From positions 116,505,849 through 116,569,848 of the forward strand of contig NC_039359.1 of assembly GCF_003573695.1 (NCBI RefSeq): 64,000 nucleotides of DNA, read 5' to 3'. Position 1 is the first letter of the stretch. Every line of letters begins with the position of its first letter. A program made the position numbers and the translations under genes. Source of the stretch: Papaver somniferum (taxonomy: Eukaryota > Streptophyta > Magnoliopsida > Ranunculales > Papaveraceae). The notes under the pieces were generated by a model, which worked only from the letters and a program-made list of their open reading frames with translations, ran no database searches and was not told where the DNA came from. This document shows positions 12,403-23,678 of this stretch, piece by piece.

Positions 12403-15209
12403 TGAAAAGGCGGGGGTATAACAACCACACCCAATATTTCGCTTAGAAATATGTATGGACTAACTCCAATATACTACCAAGAGAATCAACTAGACAGTCA
12501 GACTCAATCTTAAGAAAATTATATCAAAGAGTTATATCTCTATTTCTCAATTCAATCTGCAATGAAACAAATAGGAATTTGCGAGCCCGATTGAATATAA
12601 GAAATAACTTGGACGGTATCAAAAACCAATATCCAAATGTCAATCAATTTAATCAACAACCAAAGGTTGGATTCACAATTGATTGAACTTACGCACAACC
12701 TATGATATTAATTTCAATTATATAAAAAAATATAATGCGAAAAAGAAATAACACAGACACCAGAAGTTTTGTTAACGAGTAAAACGCAAATGCAGAAAAA
12801 CCCCCGGACCTAGTCCAGATTTGAACACCACACTGTATTAAGCCGCTACAGACATTGTCCTACTCCAAGTTAACTTCGAACTGGAATGTAGTTGAGCCCT
12901 AACCAATCTCACATTGATCAAGGTACAGTCGCGTTCCTTACGCCTCTAGAACCACGCTGGATTCTGTGCACTTGATTCCCTTAGCTGATCTCACCCACAA
13001 CTAAGAGTTGCTAAGACCCAAAGTCGAATACTTGATAAACCAATCTATCTCACACAGAAAAGTCTATTGAATAGATAAATCTGTCTCCCAAAGATATACC
13101 TATGAGTTTTGTTCCGTCTTTTGATAAATCAAGGTGAACAGGAACCAATTGATATACCAGACTTATATTCCTGAAGAACATCCTAGAAATATCAATCACC
13201 TCACATTAATCTTAATCGTATGGTAGCGAAACAAGATATTGTGGAATCAAAAACGATGAGACGAAGATGTTTGTGACTACTTTTTATCTTTCCTATCGGA
13301 GATTAAATCTCGACCAAATCTTAGATAAGATAGTACTCAATCACGATAGAAAACAGCAAGATTAGAACACGCAACTAGAGAGAAAATAGTTGGGTCTGGC
13401 TTTACAATCCCAATGAAGTCTTCAAGTCGTTAACCTACTGGGTTTTAGAAAAACCTAAGGTTAAAGGAGAATCGACTCTGGTCACAACTAATATCACACA
13501 TGAGGTGTGGGGATTAGGTTTCCCAGTTGCTAGAGTTCTCCTTTATATAGTCTTCAAATCAGGGTTTCCAATCAATGTTACCTTGGTAACAAAGCATTCA
13601 ATATTCACCGTCAGATGAAAACCTGATTAGACTCAAGGTAATATCTTTCAATCGTTAGATCAAACTTAGCTTGTGACACACAAATGAAAAGTGACTTCAT
13701 TTAGATATGAGTAACCGTAACTAAACGTGTACACCTTTGTTAGCTCAACAATAGTTAACCGAAGTTGGCCATATGAACACTTTCATATCAACCATATTCA
13801 TCTTAACCATAACTAGTTCAAATGACTCAAATGAAACTAGTTTTAGAGTTGTTCAATTGTTTATATTTTCATAGAAGTATACAAAACACAATTGAAGAAA
13901 AATCGATTTTGATTCATTCGAATCAATTCATGAATATTATACCCACGGTTTGCAAAAGATTGCATTCCTTATTATATAAATGTATTAGTTCATGAAAAAA
14001 CCGATTTTAGAACATAACCTACTCAAGTATACAAACGGGTACGCATACCTAGGTAGCCGGACTTGGACTGTGTTTGCCAGTATGCAAACGGGTACGCATA
14101 TTGTCATACACTTCCAAGCTTCATTTGAATCCAGTACGCATACAGGTACGCATACTATAGTACCCGGACTTCAACTGACTTTGCCAGTACGCATACGGGT
14201 ATGCATACTACATTTCGATCTTGGATCAACACATATGAAAGTACGCATACTGTGCTTATAATCCATTTATGGTTAAGTGTTCTAAACTCACATCTCAGTC
14301 ATTGAAACATTCTTAGAAGACGACAATAGCTGTCTCACACAAACTATTAGCTTCAAAGCAATTTTCAAGTGATCGAATGATCAATACGAAACATTCTGAG
14401 TCTACATCAAATGACTGTCTCACACAAATCATGTAAGATGTTACAAGGCGATTTTCACATGATCATCTTTTGACTTACGTCAAGAATATAAGATGAACTT
14501 GGTTAAAGCGAAAGCTTACCAACACATATTTCGAGAAATATGTAAGCGAGATAAACTCAGCTCGGAATATCAAATGTGTATAATTGAAGTCTATATAGCT
14601 ATACGACTTTTGTCTTAAATAGGAGATAAAGTAGATAGAACTTTGAGTGATAGATGAGTTCAAGTCTCCACATACCTTTTGTTGATGAAGTTCCACAAGC
14701 TCCCCTTAGTAGTTCTTCGTATAAAAATCGATGAACGTCGTGAAGTCTAAAGCTTAACTACACTTTCTATCATAATCCGAGACTTAGATATAAGTAGACT
14801 AGAAATCAAGACTCACTACAAAAAACTTAATATATTGCAGCACACATATAGTTATGGCATAAACCCCTACTAGTGTCGCGATAACCCATGTAGAGAGAAG
14901 TCTATTATTGCACCTAATCTTTATTGCTGCAGTAAGAGATTATACTTTTTTGCCACACTCTTTTCATATTGTTGCTACAGTTGTGTGGAAAAAGTTTCAT
15001 TTTGCAGCAGTAAATTATAGCTTTTAGCTGCAGCTGAAAAATGTTGTTATTAGAAATTTGCTTTTGCAACACCTATATTGAATGTGTGGCAATATATGGT
15101 GTAGCAATAGCTAGATTTTCTTGTAGTGACTTATAATTTTGGCAACTAAACTTGACGAACAAGCTTGAGATAGCAACGCTTGCGAGTTCGACCGAGCAGT
15201 GCTCTAACA
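12403..15209 (-). mobile_element. Solo LTR of the same copia-type family (copy B), inverted
   Basis: On the minus strand it begins TGTTAGAGCACTGCTCGG (15209 downward) and ends near 12403 with CCTTTTCA. A perfect 5-bp duplication TAACC flanks it (12398-12402 and 15210-15214). It aligns by eye with copies A, C and D, but differs at 14020-14250, where it carries repeated ACGCATAC/GTACGCAT palindromic units in place of the TCGCGGAC units of A and C. A 315-bp CACTA MITE is nested near its 5' end. No internal region remains. Confidence 0.9.
14814..15128. mobile_element. CACTA-type MITE nested in solo LTR B
   Basis: The termini CACTACAAAAAAC and TTTTCTTGTAGTG are inverted repeats of the CACTA type. 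The 3-bp duplication ACT flanks it at 14811-14813 and 15129-15131. LTR copy C at 59677-59690 lacks the insert and reads straight through as AAGACCTATAGTTTTG, giving an empty site for comparison. It has no coding capacity. The interior contains repeated TTGCAGCA/TTGCTGCAG-like motifs. Confidence 0.92.
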
Positions 15210-15372
15210 TAACCTAGCAGAGTCTATTCCTTTTTGTAGAAAACAATTACCTGATTTTTTGACACATGTAATTATCTTGTCGTTTTGAATAATCTGGTCG
15301 AATTTTGATTGTTGTTTTTCAAAAATAAAGATCCAATACATAATAATTGCTAAATAGTTTTGAGAAAGAGAA
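15210..15372. other. Unassigned AT-rich spacer
   Basis: Short AT-rich stretch after the solo LTR with no recognisable feature. Confidence 0.4.
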
Positions 15373-15685
15373 ATTGGGTCAATTGCCCAAATATTTTTAA
15401 AACATGGTTCTATGGACGAGTAATTAAGAAATTAGTATGGATGAAATGGACACCAAAAGATAGCAAGAATGAATCTGGATTCATCCTGGCTTAAACTTAA
15501 AAAATAGCGAGGATGAAACCGGATGCATCCTGATGTAAATTAAAAATAACAAAAAATATTTGAAAATGGGTAGGATGAAATTGTTTACAACCTGACTATT
15601 TTTACATTCTCGTCCATTTAAATAGTATCAAATTTTACATGTCTTTTTCACCCAGAAATTATCGTTATTGGGTTAATTGACCAAT
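15373..15685. mobile_element. Small element with inverted ends and GGATGAA/TTCATCC palindromes
   Basis: The left end ATTGGGTCAATTGCCCAAAT (15373) and the reverse complement of the right end, ATTGGTCAATTAACCCAAT (15667-15685), are similar inverted sequences. Between them are at least two palindromic units (ATGAATC-TG-GATTCAT near 15468 and AGGATG...CATCCT near 15510) and a decayed third near 15572. No coding potential and no clear target duplication. I infer a small foldback-type DNA element; the class is unknown. Confidence 0.45.
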
Positions 15686-15899
15686 TTTGTGTTTGAGAAA
15701 TAACATATCAAAATATCGAAGACATCATAACGACTAAATCGCTTTGAGAAATAACATATTAATTTACAGTGTTATTTAAATATTAAAAATAGTTATGACA
15801 ATTACCTAGGTTATTGTAGTTTGAAGATCTTTCTAATTCTTGTCATGATTTGGACAAATAAAGAGAGTTCATTTATTAATAGCGTGTTTGGATACAAAC

Positions 15900-15943
15900 C
15901 TGCTTCTGACTTCTGCTTTTCCAGAAGTAGAAGTCAGAAGCAG
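15900..15943. repeat. Perfect 15-bp-arm hairpin
   Basis: CTGCTTCTGACTTCT at 15900-15914 is the exact reverse complement of AGAAGTCAGAAGCAG at 15929-15943, with a 14-base loop. It follows GTGTTTGGATACAAAC, a type of sequence seen at the ends of plant hAT-like MITEs, so it may be a MITE fragment. It lies just outside the large palindrome-array element. Confidence 0.6.
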
Positions 15944-16024
15944 AAATCAGAAGCAAAATTATTTTGCTTCACAAAAAGTTAATTTTTTTGTTTTTAGAAG
16001 TCGTTTTAAAATGGGAAAATAATC

Positions 16025-17414
16025 GTTTGGTCCTTTTTTAGGTGGGCCCATGTCAGTTTAGTCCTTTGGTCAAACGCCTTTATTGTTTGGTCCATAATTA
16101 TTTAAAAATATTAAATGGACAAAAGTACCCTTCCGGGTTAATTTCTACTTTTTTTTTGTGGCAGTTCATTCGTCAAAATGAACTCCTGTTAATTTCTACT
16201 TATTTTTTCAGAAATCACCTAAAAACCAGAGTTCATTCCAGAAATGAACTCCATATAAAAACCTAAGAAAACCAGAGTTCATTCCAGAAATGAACTCCAT
16301 ATAAAAACCTAAGAAAACAGAGTTCATTCCAGAAATGAACTCCATATAATCACCTAAAAAAACAGAGTTCATTCCAGAAGTGAACTCCGTATAATCATCT
16401 AAAAAAACAGAATTCATTCCAGAAATGAACTCCATATAAAAACCTAAAAAAACAGAGTTCATTCTTTACATGAACACACACAAAAAAATCCATAAAAATC
16501 AGAGTTCATTCATAGAAATGAACTACAGTAGCATCATCTTCATCATCTTCGTTGTCTTCAAACAGCAGCATCAACAACAAATCCATGAAATCGTCGTCAT
16601 CGTTTTCTTCTTCTTCATCATCAACAACAACATCAAATTCAAGATCTTCAACACGAGCAACAAACATCAAAAAATCAAGATCTATCGTCTTCATCGTCAT
16701 CTTCAACATAAATCTATCGTCGTCTTCATCATTTTCATCATCATCTTCAAAAAGAAAACATAGTTCATTTCAATAATGAACTTCATCAAATTCATCATCT
16801 TCAACAATAGCAGCAACAACGATGAAGAAAAACATAAATCTATCTTCATCAAGAAAAAACATCAAAATCTTCATCACAAACCAGAGTTCATTCCTGAAAT
16901 GAACTCCGTCATCTTCATCTTCTTCATCAACAACAACAACAACAACTCATCTTCATCATCTTCATCCTCTCCATCATCAGCAGCAACAACAGACGGAAAA
17001 ACATCAAAATCTTCATCACAAACCAGAGTTCATTTCAGAAATGAACTCCGTCATCTTTATCTTCTTTTGTAGATCCGAAACTTACCCAAGCATGTAAGAT
17101 GATAAAGGTTCATCATCATCATAAATAGCAGCAGAATCTTCAACCTCACCGTCTTCATCATCAAAACAGAAGCAAAACATCAAAAAAAAAACACGCAAAA
17201 CTTCATCGTTCATCTTTCATCTTCTTCATCACTAGCACAGAAAAAATAGAGAGAAGAGAGAATCGTTCATCATCATCTTCATCTTCTTCATCACTAGCAG
17301 GAAGAAAATAAAAAAGAAAAAGAGAGAGAGAAATTCTAGATCTGAAAATATAGGAGAGAGAAAGTAAATCTAAGAATGATTCTTTTTCTCTTACTTTTTG
17401 ACTATATATGTGGT
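16025..17414. mobile_element. Palindrome-array element, locus 1, left part
   Basis: From the left border the sequence reads GTTTGGTCC (16025), a second GTTTGGTCC (16085), then TACCCTT at 16127, the reverse complement of AAGGGTA. The right part beyond the gypsy insertion (31977-32086) shows the same order inverted: AAGGGTATTTCTCCC, AGGACCAAACTATAA, AGGACCAAACA. The interior has about eleven GTTCATT...AATGAAC palindromes, six of them in a 45-bp tandem array, followed by TTCATC-rich low-complexity DNA and a purine-rich GAGAGAGAAA stretch near 17320-17365. No genuine gene is evident. The class is unknown; I infer a DNA transposon with loose terminal inversion, split by the Ty3-gypsy element at 17415. 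Confidence 0.5.
16231..16475. repeat. 45-bp minisatellite with internal palindrome
   Basis: Six units start at 16231, 16277, 16322, 16367, 16412 and 16457. Each contains GTTCATTCCAGAAATGAAC, whose 7-base arms pair, followed by an AT-rich spacer. Because 45 is a multiple of three, the minus strand stays open as a 15-residue repeat (MNSVFLGFYMEFISG type); this is a by-product of the repeat length and not evidence of a gene. Confidence 0.9.
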
Positions 17415-20400
17415 TGTAGATGGTGGATTTTCGACAAAGTCTAAAATCTTAAACCCATAATTGTACGAACTTCTGATCCAGCAATCAAACGCAAGTATTG
17501 AGACACGAGTATCTCATCGAATCTCTGACTGAAAGTACTTTCTCTCAGAGTACATGCGGATATGTAGTCTCTCGGCTGGACAACGACATATCTCATGAAT
17601 ATTGAACACCTCAGTAATTATTTATATATATAATCACGAGATTGACGGCTCCTAGACAGCTTACTTTGCTAGTATAGAGCGATAACGTCTTCAGGATACA
17701 AACAACGAGTTTCCCTGACTATATAAAGGATATGAAGCTCCAGCAAGCTCATGTCAGAATAATTAATGCTCCTAGACAGCTTACTCTGCTAGTATAGAGC
17801 CATAAGTTAATTATTCCTAAATTCTTGGATTCATCCACTGAATTTCCGAAAATATTCAAATATTTTCACAGTATTTCGTTACTTCAATCTATGGTTCTTC
17901 CCAGCAGAATTCGATGGTTAGTAATAAATATTCAACGCACGGGCATCTGAGCTACCTTTGAGTAAGCCCCGGCTCAAAAGGTGTAAGTGTACTCAACGAT
18001 GATACACTAACAATCACCGCACGAACGAGTATTTCAAAATACGACGAAACGATGAACCTATGCAAAATAGGAAAGAAAATAATAAATAATTAAAATATTG
18101 ACCAGGGAGCCAAGGGATTGGGCTCATTGACCGGTCGGCCGTGCCGTGGCCAATCCCACGCCATTTTTATATTTATCGTATTTTTGTTATTTTCCTTGAT
18201 CTTATGAAAATCCTTTCATTTGAACAAATATCCTTCATTTTGAGGAAACTCCTCAGTTTCATGGTATTTCCTTCGCACCAAGGAAATAATATAAAATTGG
18301 GAAAAACATTGTGGGGCCGTGATTATTGGCCGACCGACCATGCCTTGATCCCGGACGGCCCCACACCTCATGGTTTCTCATTATTTTGTTATTATTTCCC
18401 TAATCTCATGAAAACTCCTTAATCTCGTGGTATTTTCACAAAACCATGAAAATATAATATAAAATTAGGGAAACTCGTGGGACCGGGCCCCAGCCGGTCC
18501 CACACGCCCCTTATTTTATTATTATTATTTTAAAGTTTCCTTCATCCTATGAAACTCCTTGATTTCATGGTATTTCTCTCAAATTAGGAAAATTCCTTCA
18601 AATCATGGAAAAATACACGGAAAATATATAAAAATTAGGGAAACTCGTGGGACCGGGCCCAAGCCGGCCAGCCATGCCCTAGCCGGTCCCACACGCCCTT
18701 ATTTTTATTATCTTAATATTATTTGCTTCTTTGATCCCATGGAAACTTCAAGGAAACTCCTTAATTTCAACAAATTCCTTTATTTCATGATATTTTCATA
18801 AATTCATGAAAAATAATATAAAATTAGGAAAAGCACCACGGGACTGTGGTCACTGGAAGGCCGTCCATGCCTTGGCCTCAGCGGTCCTACGCTTCATCAT
18901 TCCTTCATTTTATAATTATTTTCCTTCATCTCATGAAGTTTCCTCAGTTTCAGCAAAACCCTGATTTTGTCATATTTTCTCAAATGGTTGCTCAAACGCA
19001 CGCCAGAAAATATCAAAATTCTCAGGACTGAGACACGGACATGTTGACGACGCGAGCATGTTACCTTGACCGACTAAGGTTGGCTCTTTGGCTCGCAATG
19101 AGCCAGTCCCGCATATTTTCATGATTTGACCTAATTTGCGCAATTGCACATATTAGGTCCAAAACTCTTCCAAATAATTTTGGAATTTCATGAAGTGATC
19201 ATAATTCGATACCATGACCATCCAGGGCCGGTTTCTGGACCCCTTGGTCGGTCTCTCACCTCTCCATAATTAATTAGGTTTTATCACCTAAGTCTCGGAC
19301 GAGCATTTTTCGAATAAATGATTAAACCAACATTTAATCATTCTTTCATCAAAAAATCACCAACTCTTCAAGATATCTTGGTATTTTGCTCACGCGAGCA
19401 TATGGATGCTACATAATCGACCCACGGTCTCATGTAGCCGGTCCTCCTTCATTCCATGGTTAATTCTCAAATAAACCATCAATTGGTCATCAATTGATCA
19501 AATTAGGGTTTCTGAGTCCAAGGATCATAATTACCGACTCGAACACTAATAACTTTACGACGATCTCATGATCAGTATTCTTATTTATTATACTCGGTTC
19601 AACTACCAGTATTCTAATTAATTTTTTATTTCGGTCACGCTGCCAATAATTCATCAGACGAGCAACACTTGCTCAGATGAGCAATATTTGCTCAAACCAA
19701 GGAATATTGGTTCAACTATCAATATTCAATAATTCATCGAATGATCAATACTTCCTCACCTCAACGTGAGAATTACACCTCTGTCTCAACTGACACGTTC
19801 AATCATGAGTTTCAGAACATTTTGCAGAATCATGTTCAACTCAGCAAATACATGGACTCATCGTCCCAAGGAGTCAGCAACTGACTAAATACACGTCTGC
19901 CGTGCAGACTCCACGTTCACGAGACATCAATCGTGTCACTCGGGGGGATATCAACTAGGTTTTTTGTCTGGCAGTCTATGGCACGTGTGTTCATACACAC
20001 GATGGAATGTGAGCAAGTCGTGCAATCGGTTGAAGGAGTTAACAAAGTAGTGGATGGAAAATCGACCAAGTCTCTGCACGATGAGCAACTGGTTTCAAAC
20101 ACGATTTCCATTTCCCTACTCTTTGATTCCATCAACTGTCATACTTCATGGGATCATGGTTTCTATTATTCCAGCAATATAAATAAGTCTCTGAAATCAT
20201 GATTGGATATAGAACGATCTCAGGTCTCACAGACAACACGGGATTAACTCAACATCTGAGTAATTACTCTCAACAGAGATTCAATCATTCAGAACTTATC
20301 TTATTTAGAATTCACAACACACCCACAATCTTTGATTACCATTGATTCCATACATTTCTCCGCTTCCCTCCTACAGATCAACCTATCCTCTCTTGTGACC

Positions 20401-20591
20401 GAATTTACTCTGGAACAGCCATTGTCTTGGTTTAGGACGGAGTACTAAAGATTGATATCTCGAATTAAAAACACTCCCTTCTTGCAGTGTATTTGTGTGA
20501 GGTTGAACATTTCGCTCGGTTCAAGGAGTCTTCTCCTTACGGTCGTCTCCTCAATACGTGAAAACCAGCAAATCTTTTTGCCCCATCCACA
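17415..20591 (+). mobile_element. 5' LTR of a Ty3-gypsy retrotransposon
   Basis: It begins TGTAGATGGTGG and ends CCCCATCCACA and matches 28803-31976 nearly throughout. It is preceded by GTGGT; the 3' LTR is followed by ATGGT, a target duplication with one mismatch. In the first 285 bases I count about 19 differences between the two LTRs. The LTR contains degenerate tandem units between about 18110 and 18960 and no gene; short open frames in it recur in the other LTR and are not genes. LTRs of this size fit the Tat/Ogre-Athila side of Ty3-gypsy. Confidence 0.93.
18110..18960. repeat. Degenerate tandem subrepeats inside the 5' LTR
   Basis: About five units of roughly 165-200 bases. Each pairs an AT-rich half (TTTCATGGTATTT, AAATTAGGGAAA) with a GC-rich half (GGGACCGGGCCC, AGCCGGTCCCACACGCCC). 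The same array lies in the 3' LTR at about 29500-30350, so it predates the insertion. The GC-rich halves contain short complementary GGGACCGG/CCGGTCCC segments. Confidence 0.75.
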
Positions 20592-20612
20592 GATTGGCGA
20601 CCACAGTGGCAT
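20592..20612 (+). other. Primer-binding-site region of the gypsy element
   Basis: The sequence directly after the 5' LTR reads GATTGGCGACCACAGTGGC, at the position and with the TGGCGAC core typical of a gypsy primer site. I cannot assign the tRNA with certainty. Confidence 0.55.
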
Positions 20613-20648
20613 ATTAATCTTTCGGTTGAAATCTCAAGCTTTCACAAG

Positions 20649-22195
20649 ATGGTTGATCTTAGGTCACGTACGATCGCAGATCCTAACACAAACGATGGTA
20701 GCACCAACAACAAAAACAATGAGGATATCCCGGAAACAATCCGGCCTCTAACACTGGCGGTGATGATATTACTCCTCCTCATGATAACACGGAAGGCCAT
20801 CCTCTATTCGGCCGACACCTTGAGGAAGTCAGAGGAAGCCCACCACCTACCATTGTTGATCTCATCAAAGTGCAAGAGACCCTTGCGCAGAATCAAACCG
20901 ATATGGCTACTACACAGAAAGAGTTGTTTAATTATCTGAAGACTCTCACTGACAAGATGTCAGAGAACACTCAAGAAAAAGGAAAAGAGAAGGAAAAGTC
21001 CTCAGACGCTGATCCTGAGGTAATTCCTACTCATGCAGTGGATGATGATGAAGTACGCAAAGCTGCAGACGATCCATCAGCGAAGGAATCATCAAACTTC
21101 ATCACTCGGGAGGATATGGAACTCCTTCTAGAGAACAGTGGGAAGGGAAAGACCCCACATGTCCATCGTCACCAACCTCCATACCCTTGTGCTACTCAAA
21201 GGATTCCTCTTCCCAAAGGTTACATCTCTCCAACCTTTACTTTGTACGATGGAACCGGCAATGCCCGAGAACATGTTTCTCAGTTCCTGGAAGCTTTGGG
21301 TGAACATGAGCATAACCATGTTGTTCTTCTCAAAGAATTTTCAAAATCCTTGAAAGGCAGGGCATACATTTGGTATAACAACATCGTACCAGGAACTATC
21401 AACGGTTGGGGAGAAATGGTTAATGTTTTCTATAGAAAGTATTTCTTTGTTTCAGAGGAAGTCACCCTCTCTGATCTCGGAAGGATGTTTCAAAAAGAAC
21501 ACCGAACATCCTAACGACTATGTGAAGAAGTTCATAGTTCAAGCGTTGGATTGCCATGATCCGAATGTCATAGAACAACAACTTGTGGACCTATGCATCA
21601 ATGGAATGATTCCAGTCTACAGAGACTTATTGGAGAATCTCAGGTTCCATACTTTCTCAGAACTCCATAAAGCATCCAAGAGGTCGGCAACTACTGCACC
21701 TGCTCTACTAGAAAGGACTAAGACTGCAAAAGCTGAACAACCACGAGAGGCCAGAGGCAGCAGCAGACGTTTGATCAAAAAACAATAAAACCTTTAAACT
21801 TCCACAAATGTTGTTGCGGAAGGGAGCAAACGTAAAGCTGAACCACAACGTAAGCATACTTCCTCAATCCCTTCAAAGGCGCAAAAGAAGGATAATGTGC
21901 AAGCTCCTCCTCAACACATGGAAGATCCAGAAGCACCTGATTTCCCTGCTCCATTGAAGAAGTTATCGAATTATTGGACGCCTGGATTCAAGACGGTGCA
22001 ATCAAGTTGCCATATGTCAAGAAGGAACCAACTGAAGAGGCCATGGAAAATCCTCCCTATTGTCGCTTTCATAGATTTGTCAGCCATCCCACAAGTGATT
22101 GCAAAACTTTGAAGCGTATATTTAAGGAAAAGGTTGAATCGGGGGAACTCAATTTGGGGACTGAAGGAGCACACAGATATCCCCTTCCTGTTTGA
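20649..22195 (+). pseudogene. Ty3-gypsy gag, frameshifted
   Basis: Gag builds the virus-like particle of the retrotransposon. The start is ATG 20649 (MVDLRSRTIADPNTND). The frame shifts near 20735 and continues through a coiled-coil-like TTQKELFNYLKTLTDKMSEN region to the retrotransposon gag core (LYDGTGNAREHVSQFLEALG; then LKGRAYIWYNNIVPG), shifts again near 21490 into HPNDYVKKFIVQALDC, and ends with PPYCRFHRFVSHPTSDCKTL, the Cys/His block typical of Tat-like gag C-termini. At least three frame changes make it non-functional as one polypeptide. Confidence 0.85.
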
Positions 22196-22293
22196 AACTT
22201 CACTCTTTATGAACCTCCCGTCAAAGAGGCAGTTCAATCCTTAATTGAGCACATCTGCGAATTGTTATACTTATCAAAAGCTCAAAGGAAGAC

Positions 22294-23205
22294 ATGTTTG
22301 ATGCATTAAACCACAGCGTGTCAGGCAAGCTTCTACTGATTCAAGATACATTTACTGAGCCTCCAACGACGGACAAAGAAATGTATGACTGGGGACTGCT
22401 CACCACAGTGCAAATCAAAGGAAACGAGTTCAAGAGAGCGTTTGTTGATGTCGTCACTGCCGTCAACATCATCCCTCTGAAAACTCTCAGAGCCGCTGGC
22501 ATTACTCGACAGGAAGCTATTCATGCCCACATGGAAATCAGAGATCACGAAGGAGTTTTCAGAGACGCGTACGACTACGTCATGCTCAAAGTCAAAGAAA
22601 ATTTGGTCTGCACTGAGACCAAGTTTTACATAATCCAAGAAGATCCAGGATATGACATGATTCTTGGACACACATGGATTCATGATGGGAAGGTGACACT
22701 GACACCTTCAATTACACATCTCTCTGCTGAAGAAACCTCTGACTCGGAGGAAGGGAAAGAAGATATCTCACCATTCGAGTATCTGGAGGAGGTAAAAGCC
22801 TTGACAGAATTTGCACAAAATCCTGAGGAACATCCAAACGCTTTCGTCAAGAGATTTCGCACTCAGACAAGTCTTATACCTTTTCATTTGCCCATATCGT
22901 CAGTTTTCAAATATGCTTATTTGGTTCAAGGACTTCACTCCACAAACAATTTAGCATCCGCAAAATGCTATGAGTGGATAATCTCGCCTCAGCAATATTT
23001 CACCCAATGGTTGGGTCCAAAATCTCTTCAAGTTGATCATCCTATCAAAAGATTCATTGTTGAAGATGTGGCTAAGCATGACAGACATTACGAGGGACAC
23101 TCCTTCCTGCACGAGTGTTCATATGTGCCACAACAACGGAATCCCACCACACGAGGAATTTTTGAATCAACAGAAGATATTCAAAGCATGGACGACCAAA
23201 CCTAA
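22294..23205 (+). pseudogene. Retropepsin-like protease fused to an unknown segment
   Basis: The first part is an aspartic protease of the gypsy type: FKRAFVDVVTAVNIIPLKTL lies where the catalytic D-[TSG]-G-A-x-N-[IV]-IP motif is expected, and YDMILGHTWIHDGKV is the downstream conserved block. The active-site glycine appears lost (DVV). From about residue 155 the frame continues into SPFEYLEEVKALTEFAQNPE and a further 130 residues that I cannot match to RT, RNase H or integrase; NAFVKRFRTQTSLIPF looks faintly gag-like. RT, RNase H and the integrase catalytic core are missing, so the element cannot move by itself. Confidence 0.75.
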
Positions 23206-23404
23206 CAAATTTTGTGAAGGGGACCTAGTTCTCAAAGAAATTCAGCTCAATCTTCACTCGGCAAGAAACTCCAATAGGGAAGGACCATTTATGATTGTTA
23301 AATCCATAACCGGGGGATACTACAAATTGATCAACACAGACGGCAGAGCCCTACCAGTAATTCATGAGAATTGGCTTAAGGCTTTTGTCGTATTGGACGT
23401 TTGA
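23190..23404 (+). pseudogene. Integrase C-terminal tail of the gypsy pol
   Basis: The frame reads NKFCEGDLVLKEIQLNLH, then GPFMIVKSITGGYYKLINTD, ending with HENWLKAFVVLDV and TGA. The order KxxEGDLVL...GPxxIxxIxxGGYY.L...N..xLK is the chromo-like C-terminal module of Ty3-gypsy integrases. The catalytic integrase domain is absent upstream. This remnant sets the pol orientation as plus and marks the end of the coding region. Confidence 0.8.
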
Positions 23405-23678
23405 GGTAGTGGGCGTTTGAGCATCCATGGCGTCTGGATTTGGCATTTAGGATTTTCTTTCAATGTATTTCAATTCCTCCAAAACGTTTGCAGTACTTGC
23501 AATCAGTATTTGAATTCAGCAATTTATCAAAATTCAGTTCATGTTTCTCAAAAAAAAATCTCTATCAAATCCAAAAAAAAAAATCCTTAACCATCTATCA
23601 ATCCAAAACCAGCTAATATCAAAACCCAAACAAAAACCTCACATCTCTCAGAAGTTCAAGAGATCTTGAAAAAGGAAA

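Noticed and set aside
16470..17072. Ser/Asn-rich and Asp/Glu-rich open frames
   Set aside because: They come from TTCATC/CATCTT low-complexity DNA.
18141..19031. Short open frames such as 18141-18422 and 18559-18801
   Set aside because: They lie in the gypsy LTR, recur at 29530-30190 in the other LTR, and have no protein-like features.
20652..20939. Separate membrane protein suggested by a hydrophobic stretch (LAVMILLLLMI)
   Set aside because: It is the wrong frame after the gag frameshift near 20735; the other frame continues gag.
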